64,000 nt of DNA from positions 248,001 to 312,000 of the forward strand of contig NC_019966.1 in the NCBI RefSeq assembly GCF_000328565.1. Reading direction: 5' to 3'. Made by a program: the position numbers and the translations under genes. This document shows, in pieces, positions 36,853 to 45,586 of this stretch; the first letter of the stretch is position 1; each line of letters begins with the position of its first letter. This DNA comes from Mycobacterium sp. JS623 (GTDB taxonomy: Bacteria; Actinomycetota; Actinomycetes; Mycobacteriales; Mycobacteriaceae). The notes under the pieces were generated by a model, which was not told the DNA's origin, searched no databases, and worked only from the letters and a program-made list of their open reading frames with translations.

Positions 36853-36897
36853 TCGGCGGAGACGACGAGAAGTCATAGTCGGCGAGACGACGAGAAG
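36829..36897. repeat. 26-bp tandem repeat, 2.7 copies, spanning the fadD2 stop codon
   Basis: Units at 36829-36854 and 36855-36880 are identical; a third partial unit at 36881-36897 lacks one G. Each begins GGCGGAGACGACGAGAAG. Because the unit is not a multiple of three and each full unit carries TAG, copies after the first are untranslated in the fadD2 frame. Probably slippage-generated and potentially variable between strains. Confidence 0.85.
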
Positions 36898-36997
36898 AAC
36901 TGACGGTCCCCGGTCACAAGTGGATGCTCAATTTTGCGTTCACGGTCGCGAAAACGTGAAAACCACAGCCCTGAGCGCAATTTCGCGCTAGCACGAA

Positions 36998-37309
36998 CTA
37001 GGGCGCCATGATCGCTGCGCCCGGAATGGCCAGGCTCACCAGCATCAGGGTAAGCAAGAACCAGCCTGCGCCTTGCCATGCCGGCCAGGCGCCCTCTTCC
37101 TTCCAGACCCGGTACGTCTTGACGAATGCGCCGATGCCGCCACCGAACAGGATCGCGGGCACGAACGATGCGACGATCACGTTCTCTCGCCAGGTCGTTG
37201 CCCAAACGGCGAACATGATGCCTGCGAACGCGACGACCGCACCGACATACAGCGCGGCCTGATGGAAGGTGCCGGGCCGGTCGAAACGCTTCTCAACGTC
37301 GTGCGTCAT
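36998..37309 (-). CDS. small membrane protein
   Basis: A 103-residue protein with three hydrophobic segments: AALYVGAVVAFAGIMFAVWA, NVIVASFVPAILFGGGIGAF and GWFLLTLMLVSLAIPGAAIM. A basic Lys/Trp-rich loop (KTYRVWKEEGAWPAWQGA) joins the last two. Conserved in type with many unnamed mycobacterial membrane proteins; no function can be assigned. It is separated from fadD2 by 145 bp holding the tandem repeat. Confidence 0.75.
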   Translation of the reverse strand: MTHDVEKRFDRPGTFHQAALYVGAVVAFAGIMFAVWATTWRENVIVASFVPAILFGGGIGAFVKTYRVWKEEGAWPAWQGAGWFLLTLMLVSLAIPGAAIMAP

Positions 37310-37344
37310 GGCTTTAGGGTTGCCTGCTCACGAGAGCAGACACG

Positions 37345-37626
37345 CTACGGGCCGCCGTTCACGTACCAGGACAGGCAGCCGGGACGGTTGCGGCAGGCGA
37401 TGATCGCGTTGGCGTCGGGCGCGGATCCGGGCACCTTGGCGCCTTGCGGACCGGGCAGTGTGCAGCTCGGAACGTACGGCCCCCACGGGAGGACGCCGTT
37501 GTAGCAGGGTTGCGCCAACGCGGCCGGCGCACCAACGGTGAACAGGACGGCGGGGGCAGAGACGATTGCGACGGCCGCGGCTCCACCGAGAGTGAGGCGC
37601 ATGATGCGTCGTCGGATTGTGCTCAT
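37345..37626 (-). CDS. small secreted protein
   Basis: About 93 residues. The signal peptide (STIRRRIMRLTLGGAAAVAI, ending APAALA|Q) releases a ~55-residue chain with four cysteines (PCYNGVLPWGPYVPSCTLPG, IIACRNRPGCLSWYVNGGP). Two disulphides are likely. The pattern is like several short exported mycobacterial proteins of unknown role. ATG 37626 is the most plausible start because it places the basic n-region correctly. Confidence 0.75.
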   Translation of the reverse strand: MSTIRRRIMRLTLGGAAAVAIVSAPAVLFTVGAPAALAQPCYNGVLPWGPYVPSCTLPGPQGAKVPGSAPDANAIIACRNRPGCLSWYVNGGP

Positions 37627-37689
37627 AACTGATCCCAACGACCTGGGGCTATCGACTATTTCAATCGTAGACCCGATTCGACGTAATCG

Positions 37690-38706
37690 TCAGTAATCAA
37701 TCGTTTCGATCAGCGGTGACGGCTCGTCCATCAGCGCCCAGAACCGGTCACGGATCGCGACTGTGAGCGGACCAGGCGTGCCGTCACCGATCGGTTCGCC
37801 ATCGAGCGTATTGATCGGGGTGACTCCGCCCGCTGTGGTGACCGCCATCAACTCGTCGGCCTCGTACAACTCGTGGCTGGTGACGTCGCGCAGCGTCGCC
37901 TCGATCCCCATGGCGTCTGCAAGTTCGAACACGGTCTTGCGGGTGATACCAGGCAACGCATTTCGCGACGGCGACGCGAGCTTGCCGTCCTTGACGATCA
38001 CGACGTTGAAGCCCGGGCCCTCGGCGACACAGTTGTCGGCGTCCATCAGAATCGCCGTGCGCGCACCGCGGTCCTTGGCCTCGAAACTGGCCGCGGTCAG
38101 GTCGCCCCACTGATAGTTCTTGATGGTCGGGTCAACGGTGTTGCGGCCGGCGCGTCGCACATGACGCGGCACGATCGCCGTTGTGCCGAAGATCTGCTCA
38201 TGCGGAGGGAACGCCCACAGATACGGGATCGCATAAATGTAGACCTGATGGGTCAGCTTCGATAAGTCCTTCTCGCCCTTGCGTTTTCCGTATCCCCGCG
38301 TGACAGTCAGGTTGACGAACGACTCGCGCAGCTGTGACATGGCCACACAGCGCTTCGTGATTTCTGCGATCTGGTCCTTTGTCATCCCGGGATCGAGTCG
38401 CAACTTGCGTGCTCCGTCCAGCAGCCGGTCCAGGTGGTCGCCGAGCCGGAAGATGTTGCCGTGCCACACATGTGCAACGGTGTACGTCAAGTCGGAGTGG
38501 CCGAAGCCGGTGTCGAAGATCGAGATACGTGCCTCTGAGGCCGGCATGTACTCGCCTTCGATCCACGCCACTCCGCCGGCGTAGGGGCTCGAGGTGTCCA
38601 GCTCGTAGTTGCTGTACTGGATCACCGATCCGGGCGGGGTATCCTCCCGGATGGCGCCCGGCTCGACGGCCACGAGGTTGCTGGTGCCCTGGTCTACGAC
38701 GGTCAT
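37690..38706 (-). CDS. fold-type IV PLP aminotransferase, (R)-selective amine transaminase-like
   Basis: A 338-residue class-IV aminotransferase. It follows closely, from memory, the (R)-selective amine transaminase of Arthrobacter (ATA-117): YSNYELDTSSPYAGGVAWIE, SEARISIFDTGFGHSDLTYT, VAHVWHGNIFRLGDHLDRLL. The PLP lysine is Lys196 in IKNYQWGDLTAA, the phosphate cup PGITRKTVFELAD, and the cofactor loop TTAGGVTPINTLDG. It would move an amino group between a primary amine or D-amino acid and pyruvate. The amino acid permease gene lies 25 bp upstream and is followed by this gene on one transcript, so uptake and transamination of an amine or amino acid are probably coupled. Confidence 0.85.
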   Translation of the reverse strand: MTVVDQGTSNLVAVEPGAIREDTPPGSVIQYSNYELDTSSPYAGGVAWIEGEYMPASEARISIFDTGFGHSDLTYTVAHVWHGNIFRLGDHLDRLLDGARKLRLDPGMTKDQIAEITKRCVAMSQLRESFVNLTVTRGYGKRKGEKDLSKLTHQVYIYAIPYLWAFPPHEQIFGTTAIVPRHVRRAGRNTVDPTIKNYQWGDLTAASFEAKDRGARTAILMDADNCVAEGPGFNVVIVKDGKLASPSRNALPGITRKTVFELADAMGIEATLRDVTSHELYEADELMAVTTAGGVTPINTLDGEPIGDGTPGPLTVAIRDRFWALMDEPSPLIETIDY

Positions 38707-38731
38707 GAGAAGTGTTGTCCTTTCGAAGGAT

Positions 38732-40228
38732 TCAGGAGAGGTGGGTCATGGCGTAGTTCGGTCCGGCGTCCCCGTTGGCCAGGCGCTTGCGCAGTCCGGT
38801 GACGGCCCAAAGGCCGGCAAGCACCACAAGTCCGAGGAAGACGTAGCCGTTGTTGACGAACTGTGGAAGGAAGATCAGCGCGGCACACACCAGGGTGAAT
38901 GCGATGAGGCCGAGGATGTACACGGGCATGCGCGCCCGACCCAGATCGAACGTGCCGGCTTCCGCCGCGGGGATCGTGCCGCGGCGATGGCCGATCAGCA
39001 GCGCGACCGTCTGCAGGAAGTAGGTCGCGAACACCGCCAGCGATGAAAGACCCATGATGAGGAAGAACACCTTCTCGCTGACCAGTGCCGACAGCAGCAG
39101 GATCGTCGACAAGGTGAACAGTCCGAGCACCGCGTAGGTCGGGGTGCGGTTGGACGGCGACACGTGGCGCCAGAGGTGGGAGAAGGGCAGCATGTTGTCG
39201 CGAGCCATCGAATAGGTGAGCCGAGTCGCCACCAGGATGTTGGCAAGGATGCACGCCATGATGTTCGTCAGGGCAACGGCGACAACGATTCTCGTGACCA
39301 CCGGACCCACCTGCTGGGTGATGATCTCCTCGATCGGAGCCGACTGGGCCGCGGCGACGGCGTCCTGATCCTTGATGGCCAGCACGTATACGACATACAT
39401 TCCGAACTCGATGATGATCGACGTGGTCAGCGCGTAGAACATGGTGCGCGGGATGACGTGTCGCGCGCCGACGGTCTCCTCGGCGACGTCTGCGCTGGCC
39501 TCGACGCCGATCAGCCCGAAGAATGGTCCGAGCGAGGCGGCCAGCCAGGCCAAGATATAGGCGCTGTGTTGATCTGACGTGCCGCCGGTGAACAACACCG
39601 AAATCGGTTGGTGGTTCTCGGGTGCGGAGAACGCGACGATTGCGACGACGATCGTCGCGCCGACCGTGACGATCAGTTCGAGGCTGACGCCGATGTTGTT
39701 GACCATCGTCGCGAAGCGCACACCGTAGAGATTCACCACGACGCACACCGCCATCACGCCGATGGCGACAAGGATCTGCGCGGTCTGGCTCATGTTCCAG
39801 CCGAACAGACTGCCCAGATAACCGGACAGGATGAAGCCCACCCCTGTCATGCCGCACACCCATCCGGCGAGCGCCATTATCCCGGTGAACCACGCGAGCA
39901 TCGAGCCGTGAATCCGGCTCGTCCATTGGTATGCGTAACCGGCGAGCGGGATCTTGGCGGTCAGGTCCGCGGCGATGAACGTCCACACGACGAACACCGC
40001 TCCGGCAAGCAACAGCGTCCAGACAAACGGGGCGCCCGCGGTGAAATATCCGGCGCCGAATCCGGTGAATACCGCGGTGGTGGCACTGATCGTCGCGAAA
40101 CCGATCGCAAAGGATGCCACCCGGCCGACTGAGCGGTCGAGTCGTTGCGTGTAGCCGAACTGGGCGAGTTTGGCGTCCTCGTCGTTCGTCGGTGCCGCAG
40201 GCGTAACGGGTGAGGCGGTGTCAGTCAT
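38732..40228 (-). CDS. APC-family amino acid/amine permease
   Basis: A 498-residue 12-helix permease. APC motifs: RVASFAIGFATISATTAVFT in TM1, AADLTAKIPLAGYAYQWTSR in TM3, and GLIGVEASADVAEETVGARH with VIPRTMFYAL in TM6-7 (the conserved E-A-S-x-D-x-x-E-E-T). Members of the BAT/GABA-type branch carry amino acids, GABA or amines. It lies between the LysR regulator and the transaminase on the same strand and should import the latter's substrate. Confidence 0.88.
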   Translation of the reverse strand: MTDTASPVTPAAPTNDEDAKLAQFGYTQRLDRSVGRVASFAIGFATISATTAVFTGFGAGYFTAGAPFVWTLLLAGAVFVVWTFIAADLTAKIPLAGYAYQWTSRIHGSMLAWFTGIMALAGWVCGMTGVGFILSGYLGSLFGWNMSQTAQILVAIGVMAVCVVVNLYGVRFATMVNNIGVSLELIVTVGATIVVAIVAFSAPENHQPISVLFTGGTSDQHSAYILAWLAASLGPFFGLIGVEASADVAEETVGARHVIPRTMFYALTTSIIIEFGMYVVYVLAIKDQDAVAAAQSAPIEEIITQQVGPVVTRIVVAVALTNIMACILANILVATRLTYSMARDNMLPFSHLWRHVSPSNRTPTYAVLGLFTLSTILLLSALVSEKVFFLIMGLSSLAVFATYFLQTVALLIGHRRGTIPAAEAGTFDLGRARMPVYILGLIAFTLVCAALIFLPQFVNNGYVFLGLVVLAGLWAVTGLRKRLANGDAGPNYAMTHLS

Positions 40229-40284
40229 GCTGTGAGGAAACCCGACGCGGCGTATCCAGGGAAGTTTCAGTTTCTGATCTACTT

Positions 40285-40299
40285 ATAAAGCCCCTTTAT
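40285..40299. promoter_or_regulatory. AT-rich 6-3-6 palindrome before the permease operon
   Basis: ATAAAG-CCC-CTTTAT is a perfect inverted repeat in the 70-bp gap between the LysR gene (ending 40299) and the permease start (40228). The AT-rich setting is unusual for this genome and fits a promoter with a regulator site, perhaps bound by the LysR protein encoded just upstream. Confidence 0.5.
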
Positions 40300-41207
40300 C
40301 AGTGATAGCTTGCGGGCCGCTCCACGCCCTGGCCCTCGGCGAATTCCCACTCCGTCTCCACATGGCGCACCAGCGTCGCCGCTTGCGGGCTCAGGTCGTC
40401 GGGATTCCAGACAAGCCCGATATAGCTGGTGCGGTTGCGGATGGGTACGTACACGATGCCGGGCCGTTCGTAGAGCCGGGAGACGGACTCAGTGGTGAAG
40501 CTGATCCCGAGACCCCTGGCGATGTAGGTGATTTCGGCCTCATAGGTGGCCGCGACGGCTGCGATGGTGGCGGGACGGCTCCTGGCTTCGGCAGCGATCC
40601 AGTAATCCCGCCAACCACCTGCGCTGTCGGGCGCGCAGACGATCGGATCGTCGATCAGCTCGGCGATGTCCACCTCCCGGCTGCCCGCCAGCCGGTGGTC
40701 GCGTGGCAGGCATGCCACCCAATCGTCGCGGTCGAGGACGAACATCCGGTGGTGGGGCAGGTCAAGAGGTGACCGGGTGAGGGCAACCTCCGTGGTGCCC
40801 GCCGCCAGGCCGGCCGTCGGATCGGAGAAGTCGAATTCCGTTGGCTCGACGGTGATATCGGGATGTGCCGTCTCGAAGTGGCGCACGATCCGGTAGAGCA
40901 GATCAGCTCCAGTGCCGAGGAAATAGCCCAGCCGGATGCGGCGCTGATTGCTGCCTGAAAGCGCAGCGAGGTGATCGACGGCGGCGTCCAGGCCGCGCAG
41001 CGCGTCCTGCATCCGCGGCAACCAGGCGGCGCCGGCTTCGGTGAGCAACACCTCGCGGGTGTTTCGAGTGAAGAGCATGACGCCGAGCTGATGCTCGAGC
41101 TGTTTGATCGCCGTCGACAGCGCGGGCTGCGTGATGAACAGCCTCTCCGCGGCGCGCCGGTAATTCAGCTCCTCGCCAAGGACGGCGAAGTAGCGCAGCT
41201 GCCGCAG
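40299..41207 (-). CDS. LysR-family regulator without a canonical start codon
   Basis: The full LysR architecture is present. The helix-turn-helix reads LRQLRYFAVLGEELNYRRAA then ERLFITQPALSTAIKQLEHQ, and the effector domain contains LRGLDAAVDHLAALSGSNQR and LGISFTTESVSRLYE. However, in the coding frame there is no ATG, GTG or TTG between the in-frame TAA of fadE6 and the HTH; the nearest option is a CTG at 41207. A GTG at 41218 after a GGGAGGT site is in the wrong frame. Either a 5' indel has broken it or a rare start is used. It probably controls the permease/transaminase operon. Confidence 0.78.
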   Translation of the reverse strand: MRQLRYFAVLGEELNYRRAAERLFITQPALSTAIKQLEHQLGVMLFTRNTREVLLTEAGAAWLPRMQDALRGLDAAVDHLAALSGSNQRRIRLGYFLGTGADLLYRIVRHFETAHPDITVEPTEFDFSDPTAGLAAGTTEVALTRSPLDLPHHRMFVLDRDDWVACLPRDHRLAGSREVDIAELIDDPIVCAPDSAGGWRDYWIAAEARSRPATIAAVAATYEAEITYIARGLGISFTTESVSRLYERPGIVYVPIRNRTSYIGLVWNPDDLSPQAATLVRHVETEWEFAEGQGVERPASYH

Positions 41208-41240
41208 CGTGACGTCACCGCTCGTGGGCTGACCTCCCTC

Positions 41241-43433
41241 TTACGGGTCGCGGGGCAGCCCCAGCAGTCGTTCCGCGATGATGTTGAGCTGTACCTCCGA
41301 GGTGCCGCCGTAAATCGTAGTGGCCCGGCTGGCCAGCAGCATTTGTGCCAACTGGCCCTGAAGCTGGTCGGGATCGCCGATCGCGCCGTCGGTGCCGAAC
41401 GACGACACCGCGAATTCCGCGTACCCCTGTCCGGTGCGCATCGACAGCAGCTTGGAGATCGCCGCGGCAGGCATCGGGTCGCCGCCGGCCAGCGTCAACA
41501 GCGTCGACCGCATGTTGAGTAGCTTGGCCGCGTGCCCTTCGGCGATCAGCCGACCGGCGCGATTTTGGTCGATCTGGTCGAAATGCCCGTCGCGGATGAA
41601 CTCCACAAAACCGTTGAGGTTGGCCAGGAACGGCGCCTCGCTGTTGCCAATCGACACGCGCTCGGCCGTCAGCGTGGTGCGACTGACCTCCCAGCCGCGG
41701 TTCACCTCCCCGAGGACGAGATCGTCGGGAACGAACACGTCGTCGATGAACACGGTGTTGAACATCGCGTTGCCGGTGAGCTCGCGCAGCGGCTTGACCT
41801 CAACGCCCTCGCTCTTCATATCGAGCAGGAAGTACGTGATGCCGTTGTGTTTCGGCGCGCTCGGATCCGTACGCGCCAGCAGCATGCCCCACTGCGACAG
41901 CTGCGCTCCGGTGGTCCAGATCTTCTGGCCGGTGATCCGCCAGCCGCCGTCGACCTTGGTGGCCTTGGTGGTCAGGCTGGCCAGATCCGAGCCGGATCCT
42001 GGCTCGGAAAACAGTTGGCACCAAATCATTTCGCCGCGCAGCGTCGGCGGCAGGAAGCGCTGCTTTTGCTCTTCGGTGCCGAACGCCACGACAGAGGGAA
42101 TCAGCCAGGCCGCGATGCCCATGTTTGGCCTGCGCACCTTACCCGTGGTGAATTCCTGGGCGATGATGATCTGCTCGACGGGGCTCGCCCCGCGACCCCA
42201 TGGCTTGGGCAGGTGAGGCACCACCCAACCGCCCTCAGCGAGGGCGACGGTGCGCTCCTCACGCGGAATCGCCTTCAGCGCAGCGACTTCCGCGCGGATC
42301 TCTTCGCGCAGCTTCTCGGTGTCCGGGTCGAGATCGATGTCGATCTTGCGCAGGCCGGTGCTCGTCGCGACGTCCACCACCTGCTGCGGGTAATCCGCGC
42401 CGCGACCGAAGCACGCGTTGAGCATGATGGCGCGCCGATAGTAGACGTTGGTGTCGTGCTCCCAGGTGAAGCCGATGCCGCCGTGCACCTGGATGCAGTC
42501 CTGGGTGCAGTGCAGCGCGGCCGCGGGAGCCAGGGTCGCAGCGACCGCAGCGGCGAACTCGAAAGCGCTGTCCTGCGAGCCGGTTTCGGAATACTCGTCG
42601 ATCGCGCGGGCAGCGTCCCACACCGCCGCGGTGGCGCGCTCGGTGTCGGCGATCATCTCGGCGCACTTGTGCTTGATGGCCTGGAACTGGCCGATGGGCC
42701 TGCCGAATTGCTCGCGAATCTTGGCGTACGCCGAGGCGGTGTCGGTGGCCCAGCGCGCGACTCCGATGGCCTCAGCGGATAACAGCGTCGACATCAGCGC
42801 GCGCGCCAGCGTCCGGCTCAGGTGGCTCAGCACGCGGTCTTCGCCGACCTCGACAGCGTTGGCCCGAACGTGCGCCAGCGGCCGCAGCGGGTCGATGCTC
42901 TTGGCGGGCTCGATCTCGAGTTGGTCGGCGTCGAGCACCATCCACTCTTCACCGCTGTCAATGGCCACCGGGAGCACCAGCACAGCGGCCTGCGCGGCGG
43001 CGGGTACCGCCCGCACCTCGCCCCGGATCACCAGGCCATCACCGTGCCGGGTGGCGGTCAGCCCCGAGTCGATCGCATAGGCGGCGATCACCTCGCCGGA
43101 TGCGAGGTCGTTGAGCAACTTCGCATCGCGGTCGTTGGCGGAGATCAGCGCGCTGGCGATCGCCGAGGGGACGAACGGGCCCGGCACCGCGCCATAGCCG
43201 AACTCGGCCAATACGATGGCCAGCTCGAGAATGCCGAAGCCTTGTCCGCCAACGGATTCGGACAAGTGCACGCCCTGAAGTCCCTGTTCGGCGGCGGCCT
43301 TCCAATACGGCGGTGGGTTCGATACGGGGGTCTCGAGCGCTTCGTGCAGCACCTCCGACGGCGCCACGCGCGCCACCAGAGACTGCACCGAATCGGCCAG
43401 GTCGTTGTGCTCAGGACTGATCGCGATGGGCAT
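41241..43433 (-). CDS. fadE6: double-domain acyl-CoA dehydrogenase FadE6
   Basis: A 730-residue protein with two acyl-CoA dehydrogenase modules, the size of M. tuberculosis FadE6 (Rv0271c). The N-terminal module (1-~370) has QFGRPIGQFQAIKHKCAEMI and DCIQVHGGIGFTWEHDTNVY but lacks the canonical substrate-loop, so it may be non-catalytic. The C-terminal module has MIWCQLFSEPGSGSDLASLT, GWRITGQKIWTTGAQLSQWG and IYGGTSEVQLNIIAERLLGL. It likely oxidises an acyl-CoA with an unusual chain. A 5-2-5 dyad lies 21 bp upstream of its ATG. Confidence 0.92.
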   Translation of the reverse strand: MPIAISPEHNDLADSVQSLVARVAPSEVLHEALETPVSNPPPYWKAAAEQGLQGVHLSESVGGQGFGILELAIVLAEFGYGAVPGPFVPSAIASALISANDRDAKLLNDLASGEVIAAYAIDSGLTATRHGDGLVIRGEVRAVPAAAQAAVLVLPVAIDSGEEWMVLDADQLEIEPAKSIDPLRPLAHVRANAVEVGEDRVLSHLSRTLARALMSTLLSAEAIGVARWATDTASAYAKIREQFGRPIGQFQAIKHKCAEMIADTERATAAVWDAARAIDEYSETGSQDSAFEFAAAVAATLAPAAALHCTQDCIQVHGGIGFTWEHDTNVYYRRAIMLNACFGRGADYPQQVVDVATSTGLRKIDIDLDPDTEKLREEIRAEVAALKAIPREERTVALAEGGWVVPHLPKPWGRGASPVEQIIIAQEFTTGKVRRPNMGIAAWLIPSVVAFGTEEQKQRFLPPTLRGEMIWCQLFSEPGSGSDLASLTTKATKVDGGWRITGQKIWTTGAQLSQWGMLLARTDPSAPKHNGITYFLLDMKSEGVEVKPLRELTGNAMFNTVFIDDVFVPDDLVLGEVNRGWEVSRTTLTAERVSIGNSEAPFLANLNGFVEFIRDGHFDQIDQNRAGRLIAEGHAAKLLNMRSTLLTLAGGDPMPAAAISKLLSMRTGQGYAEFAVSSFGTDGAIGDPDQLQGQLAQMLLASRATTIYGGTSEVQLNIIAERLLGLPRDP

Positions 43434-43453
43434 GCTCCATTGCCTTCCCTATT

Positions 43454-43465
43454 AACCGGTCGGTT
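43454..43465. promoter_or_regulatory. 5-2-5 dyad AACCG-GT-CGGTT upstream of fadE6
   Basis: The perfect inverted repeat lies between the fadE6 start (43433) and the end of the hydroxyacid dehydrogenase gene (43476). AACCG/CGGTT half-sites are typical of TetR-type operators; the TetR gene at 45583-46215 heads the same gene run, though its own promoter has a different palindrome. Confidence 0.45.
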
Positions 43466-43475
43466 GGGAGCCAGA

Positions 43476-44453
43476 TTACTCGTTGACGACGTTGGCCAAC
43501 TTCCGGCCGTCCCTGATCCGCCGGCAGTTGTCGACGGCGTGTTCGAGGTAGCGCCGCATCGTGTCGGCGGTGTACCAGGTGACGTGCGGGGTGAGCACGA
43601 CGTTGTCCAGCTTGAGCAGCGGATTGTCGGCCGGAATCGGCTCGACGGCGAACACGTCTAAGCCCGCTGCGGCGAGGCCGCCGCTGCGTAATGCCTCGAC
43701 GAGCGCGCCCTCGTCGACGACACCACCGCGTGAGGTGTTGACGAGCACCGCGTCCGGCTTCATCCGGGCCAGCGCAGCACGGTCGAGCATGCCTGCGGTC
43801 TTCTCGGTCAGCGGCAGGTGCAGCGAGACGATGTCGCTTTCGGCGAGCAATTCCGGCAGCGGTCGCCAGCCGGGATGGCCGTCGTCGCGGGTGCTCGTGT
43901 GCACGACCCGGGCGCCCATGGCCGCCACCATCTTTTCGACGGTCTTGGCGATGTTGCCGTAGCCGACCAGGCCGACGGTGCATCCGCCGACGTCACGCAC
44001 CGTCTCGCCGAGGCTCGGGTCGGACGGCCAGCCCTTGCCATCGCGGGTCGCGCGGTCGAGTGCCGGGAGCCGTCGCAGCGCGGCCAGCATCAGAAGCACG
44101 GCGCCCTCGGCGACCGACGGCGCGTTCGCACCGGGCATGTTCGCCACCGCGACGCCCAACCGGGTCGCGGTGTCGACGTCGATGGTGTTGACCCCGGCGC
44201 CCATCTTGTGCACGAGCTTGAGGTTGGCCGCCTTCTCGAGGTCTGCTTCGGAGAGCGGCCTCAGCACGTGCCAGATGACCTCGGCCTCTGGCAGCTCACG
44301 GTAGAAGGTCTCGTCGTCGTCCTCGGCGCAATATCGGATGTCCAACCAATCCGTCTCTGGCGCAAGGAATTCAGTGACCTTTGCACCGGGTATGAAGTGG
44401 GCGAGAACTCTCAGCGATGGGCGCTTGCGCGAAGAGTCAACAGTCAGCGCCAC
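43476..44453 (-). CDS. D-2-hydroxyacid dehydrogenase
   Basis: About 325 residues from GTG 44453, which overlaps the upstream hydrolase gene by 10 bp. The NAD-binding Rossmann motif is CTVGLVGYGNIAKTVEKMVA. The catalytic trio is visible: Arg in LVNTSRGGVVDEGALVEAL, Glu in DVFAVEPIPADNPL and His in LTPHVTWYTADT. Enzymes of this family reduce 2-oxoacids to D-2-hydroxyacids or oxidise phosphoglycerate-like substrates. I recall no gene at this spot between Rv0271c and Rv0272c in M. tuberculosis, so it is an insertion in the conserved block. Confidence 0.88.
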   Translation of the reverse strand: MALTVDSSRKRPSLRVLAHFIPGAKVTEFLAPETDWLDIRYCAEDDDETFYRELPEAEVIWHVLRPLSEADLEKAANLKLVHKMGAGVNTIDVDTATRLGVAVANMPGANAPSVAEGAVLLMLAALRRLPALDRATRDGKGWPSDPSLGETVRDVGGCTVGLVGYGNIAKTVEKMVAAMGARVVHTSTRDDGHPGWRPLPELLAESDIVSLHLPLTEKTAGMLDRAALARMKPDAVLVNTSRGGVVDEGALVEALRSGGLAAAGLDVFAVEPIPADNPLLKLDNVVLTPHVTWYTADTMRRYLEHAVDNCRRIRDGRKLANVVNE

Positions 44454-45586
44454 CGCTTCGCGATCCACTTGGCGATCGTATCGGCCTTCTCGCTGCGCGC
44501 CCCCGGGGTGGTGAAGTAGTGGTCGGTGTCGATCGAGCACTTTGATTTGTCGGTGCTGGCCAACGCGTCGTAGATGCGCTGTGCGTCGCTGGGATACACG
44601 CCGGTGTCCTGTTCGGCGTTGATCACCAGGGCGGGGCAGTCGACGCGCGCCAGGTGTGGTTCGGCGCGGGTCTGGGCATGCCGAAGACTCCACATGCCCA
44701 GCCAGTTGCGCAATGTGCATGCGGCGGCGATACCGTGCGCCGAGCGGTTGGCCTTGACCGGTGGTCCGGCGTAGCACATATTGGCCGGGCGCTTCGTCGG
44801 TTCCAGCGTTGGATCGACCATCCGCGGATCCGCCCACGTCCGCAGCACCGTGAAGGGGCGGTCAGAGAAGCCCGCCGCATGCACTCGTTTGAGTTCGGTC
44901 TCGGCCCAGTCGGTGATCGCGTGATTGCGGGCGATCTGCGCCGAGCGGTAACGCTCGATGAACTCCTTGGAGTACGGGGGACCGTTGCGTGGGTCGAACA
45001 GGTCGAGGTCGGGATCGCTTGCCAGGGCGTCGTTTTCATCGATAACCGAGGCATCCATCCATGCGGTCAACACATCGGGGCGACCGGGGTGGGCCGCGCT
45101 GGCCACGTAGCCGTCGGCTGGGGGCAGGTCGGCAAGCCCGGCAGCGGGCCGCATGCCAGGCAACGGCGTGACGTGCGCGTCGACGGCCTGGGCTTGATAG
45201 GCCGCCATCAATGAGCCACCGCCCGAATTGCCAAGCAAAACAATGGTTTCTACGCCCTGCACCTCGCGCAGCCAGCGCACTCCGACGCCGATGTCGACCA
45301 GCGCGTGGTCTAGCAGGAAGCTGCTCTCGTATCCTCGGTAGCGGGTGTTCCACCCGAGAAAGCCGATGCCCCGGGTGGCCATGTAGTCGGCGAGGTAGTG
45401 CTCGGAAAAATCGATCTGGTAGTGCGCGGCGATCATGGCGACCTTCGGCTTGCGCCCGACACCGCGGTGGTACAGCCCCTGACACGGATGCCCACCCGAG
45501 CCGGCGCGCCGTGCCGTCGGCGAGTCCATTCCGACGAATTCACGGGTGACGCCCGGTGTCCCGGTCGACGCCGAGGTTTTCGTCAT
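44444..45586 (-). CDS. alpha/beta-hydrolase (Rv0272c-like)
   Basis: About 380 residues. The nucleophile elbow is IVLLGNSGGGSLMAAYQAQA, with the Ser in GNSGG; a likely acid follows in ALVINAEQDTGVYPSDAQRI and the His in SIDTDHYFTTPGARSEKAD. The strand order and length fit an esterase/lipase or C-C hydrolase. Its start overlaps the stop of the upstream TetR gene by 4 bp, so it is in the TetR operon. Position matches Rv0272c. Substrate unknown, probably a lipid or aromatic ester. Confidence 0.85.
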   Translation of the reverse strand: MTKTSASTGTPGVTREFVGMDSPTARRAGSGGHPCQGLYHRGVGRKPKVAMIAAHYQIDFSEHYLADYMATRGIGFLGWNTRYRGYESSFLLDHALVDIGVGVRWLREVQGVETIVLLGNSGGGSLMAAYQAQAVDAHVTPLPGMRPAAGLADLPPADGYVASAAHPGRPDVLTAWMDASVIDENDALASDPDLDLFDPRNGPPYSKEFIERYRSAQIARNHAITDWAETELKRVHAAGFSDRPFTVLRTWADPRMVDPTLEPTKRPANMCYAGPPVKANRSAHGIAAACTLRNWLGMWSLRHAQTRAEPHLARVDCPALVINAEQDTGVYPSDAQRIYDALASTDKSKCSIDTDHYFTTPGARSEKADTIAKWIAKRWR

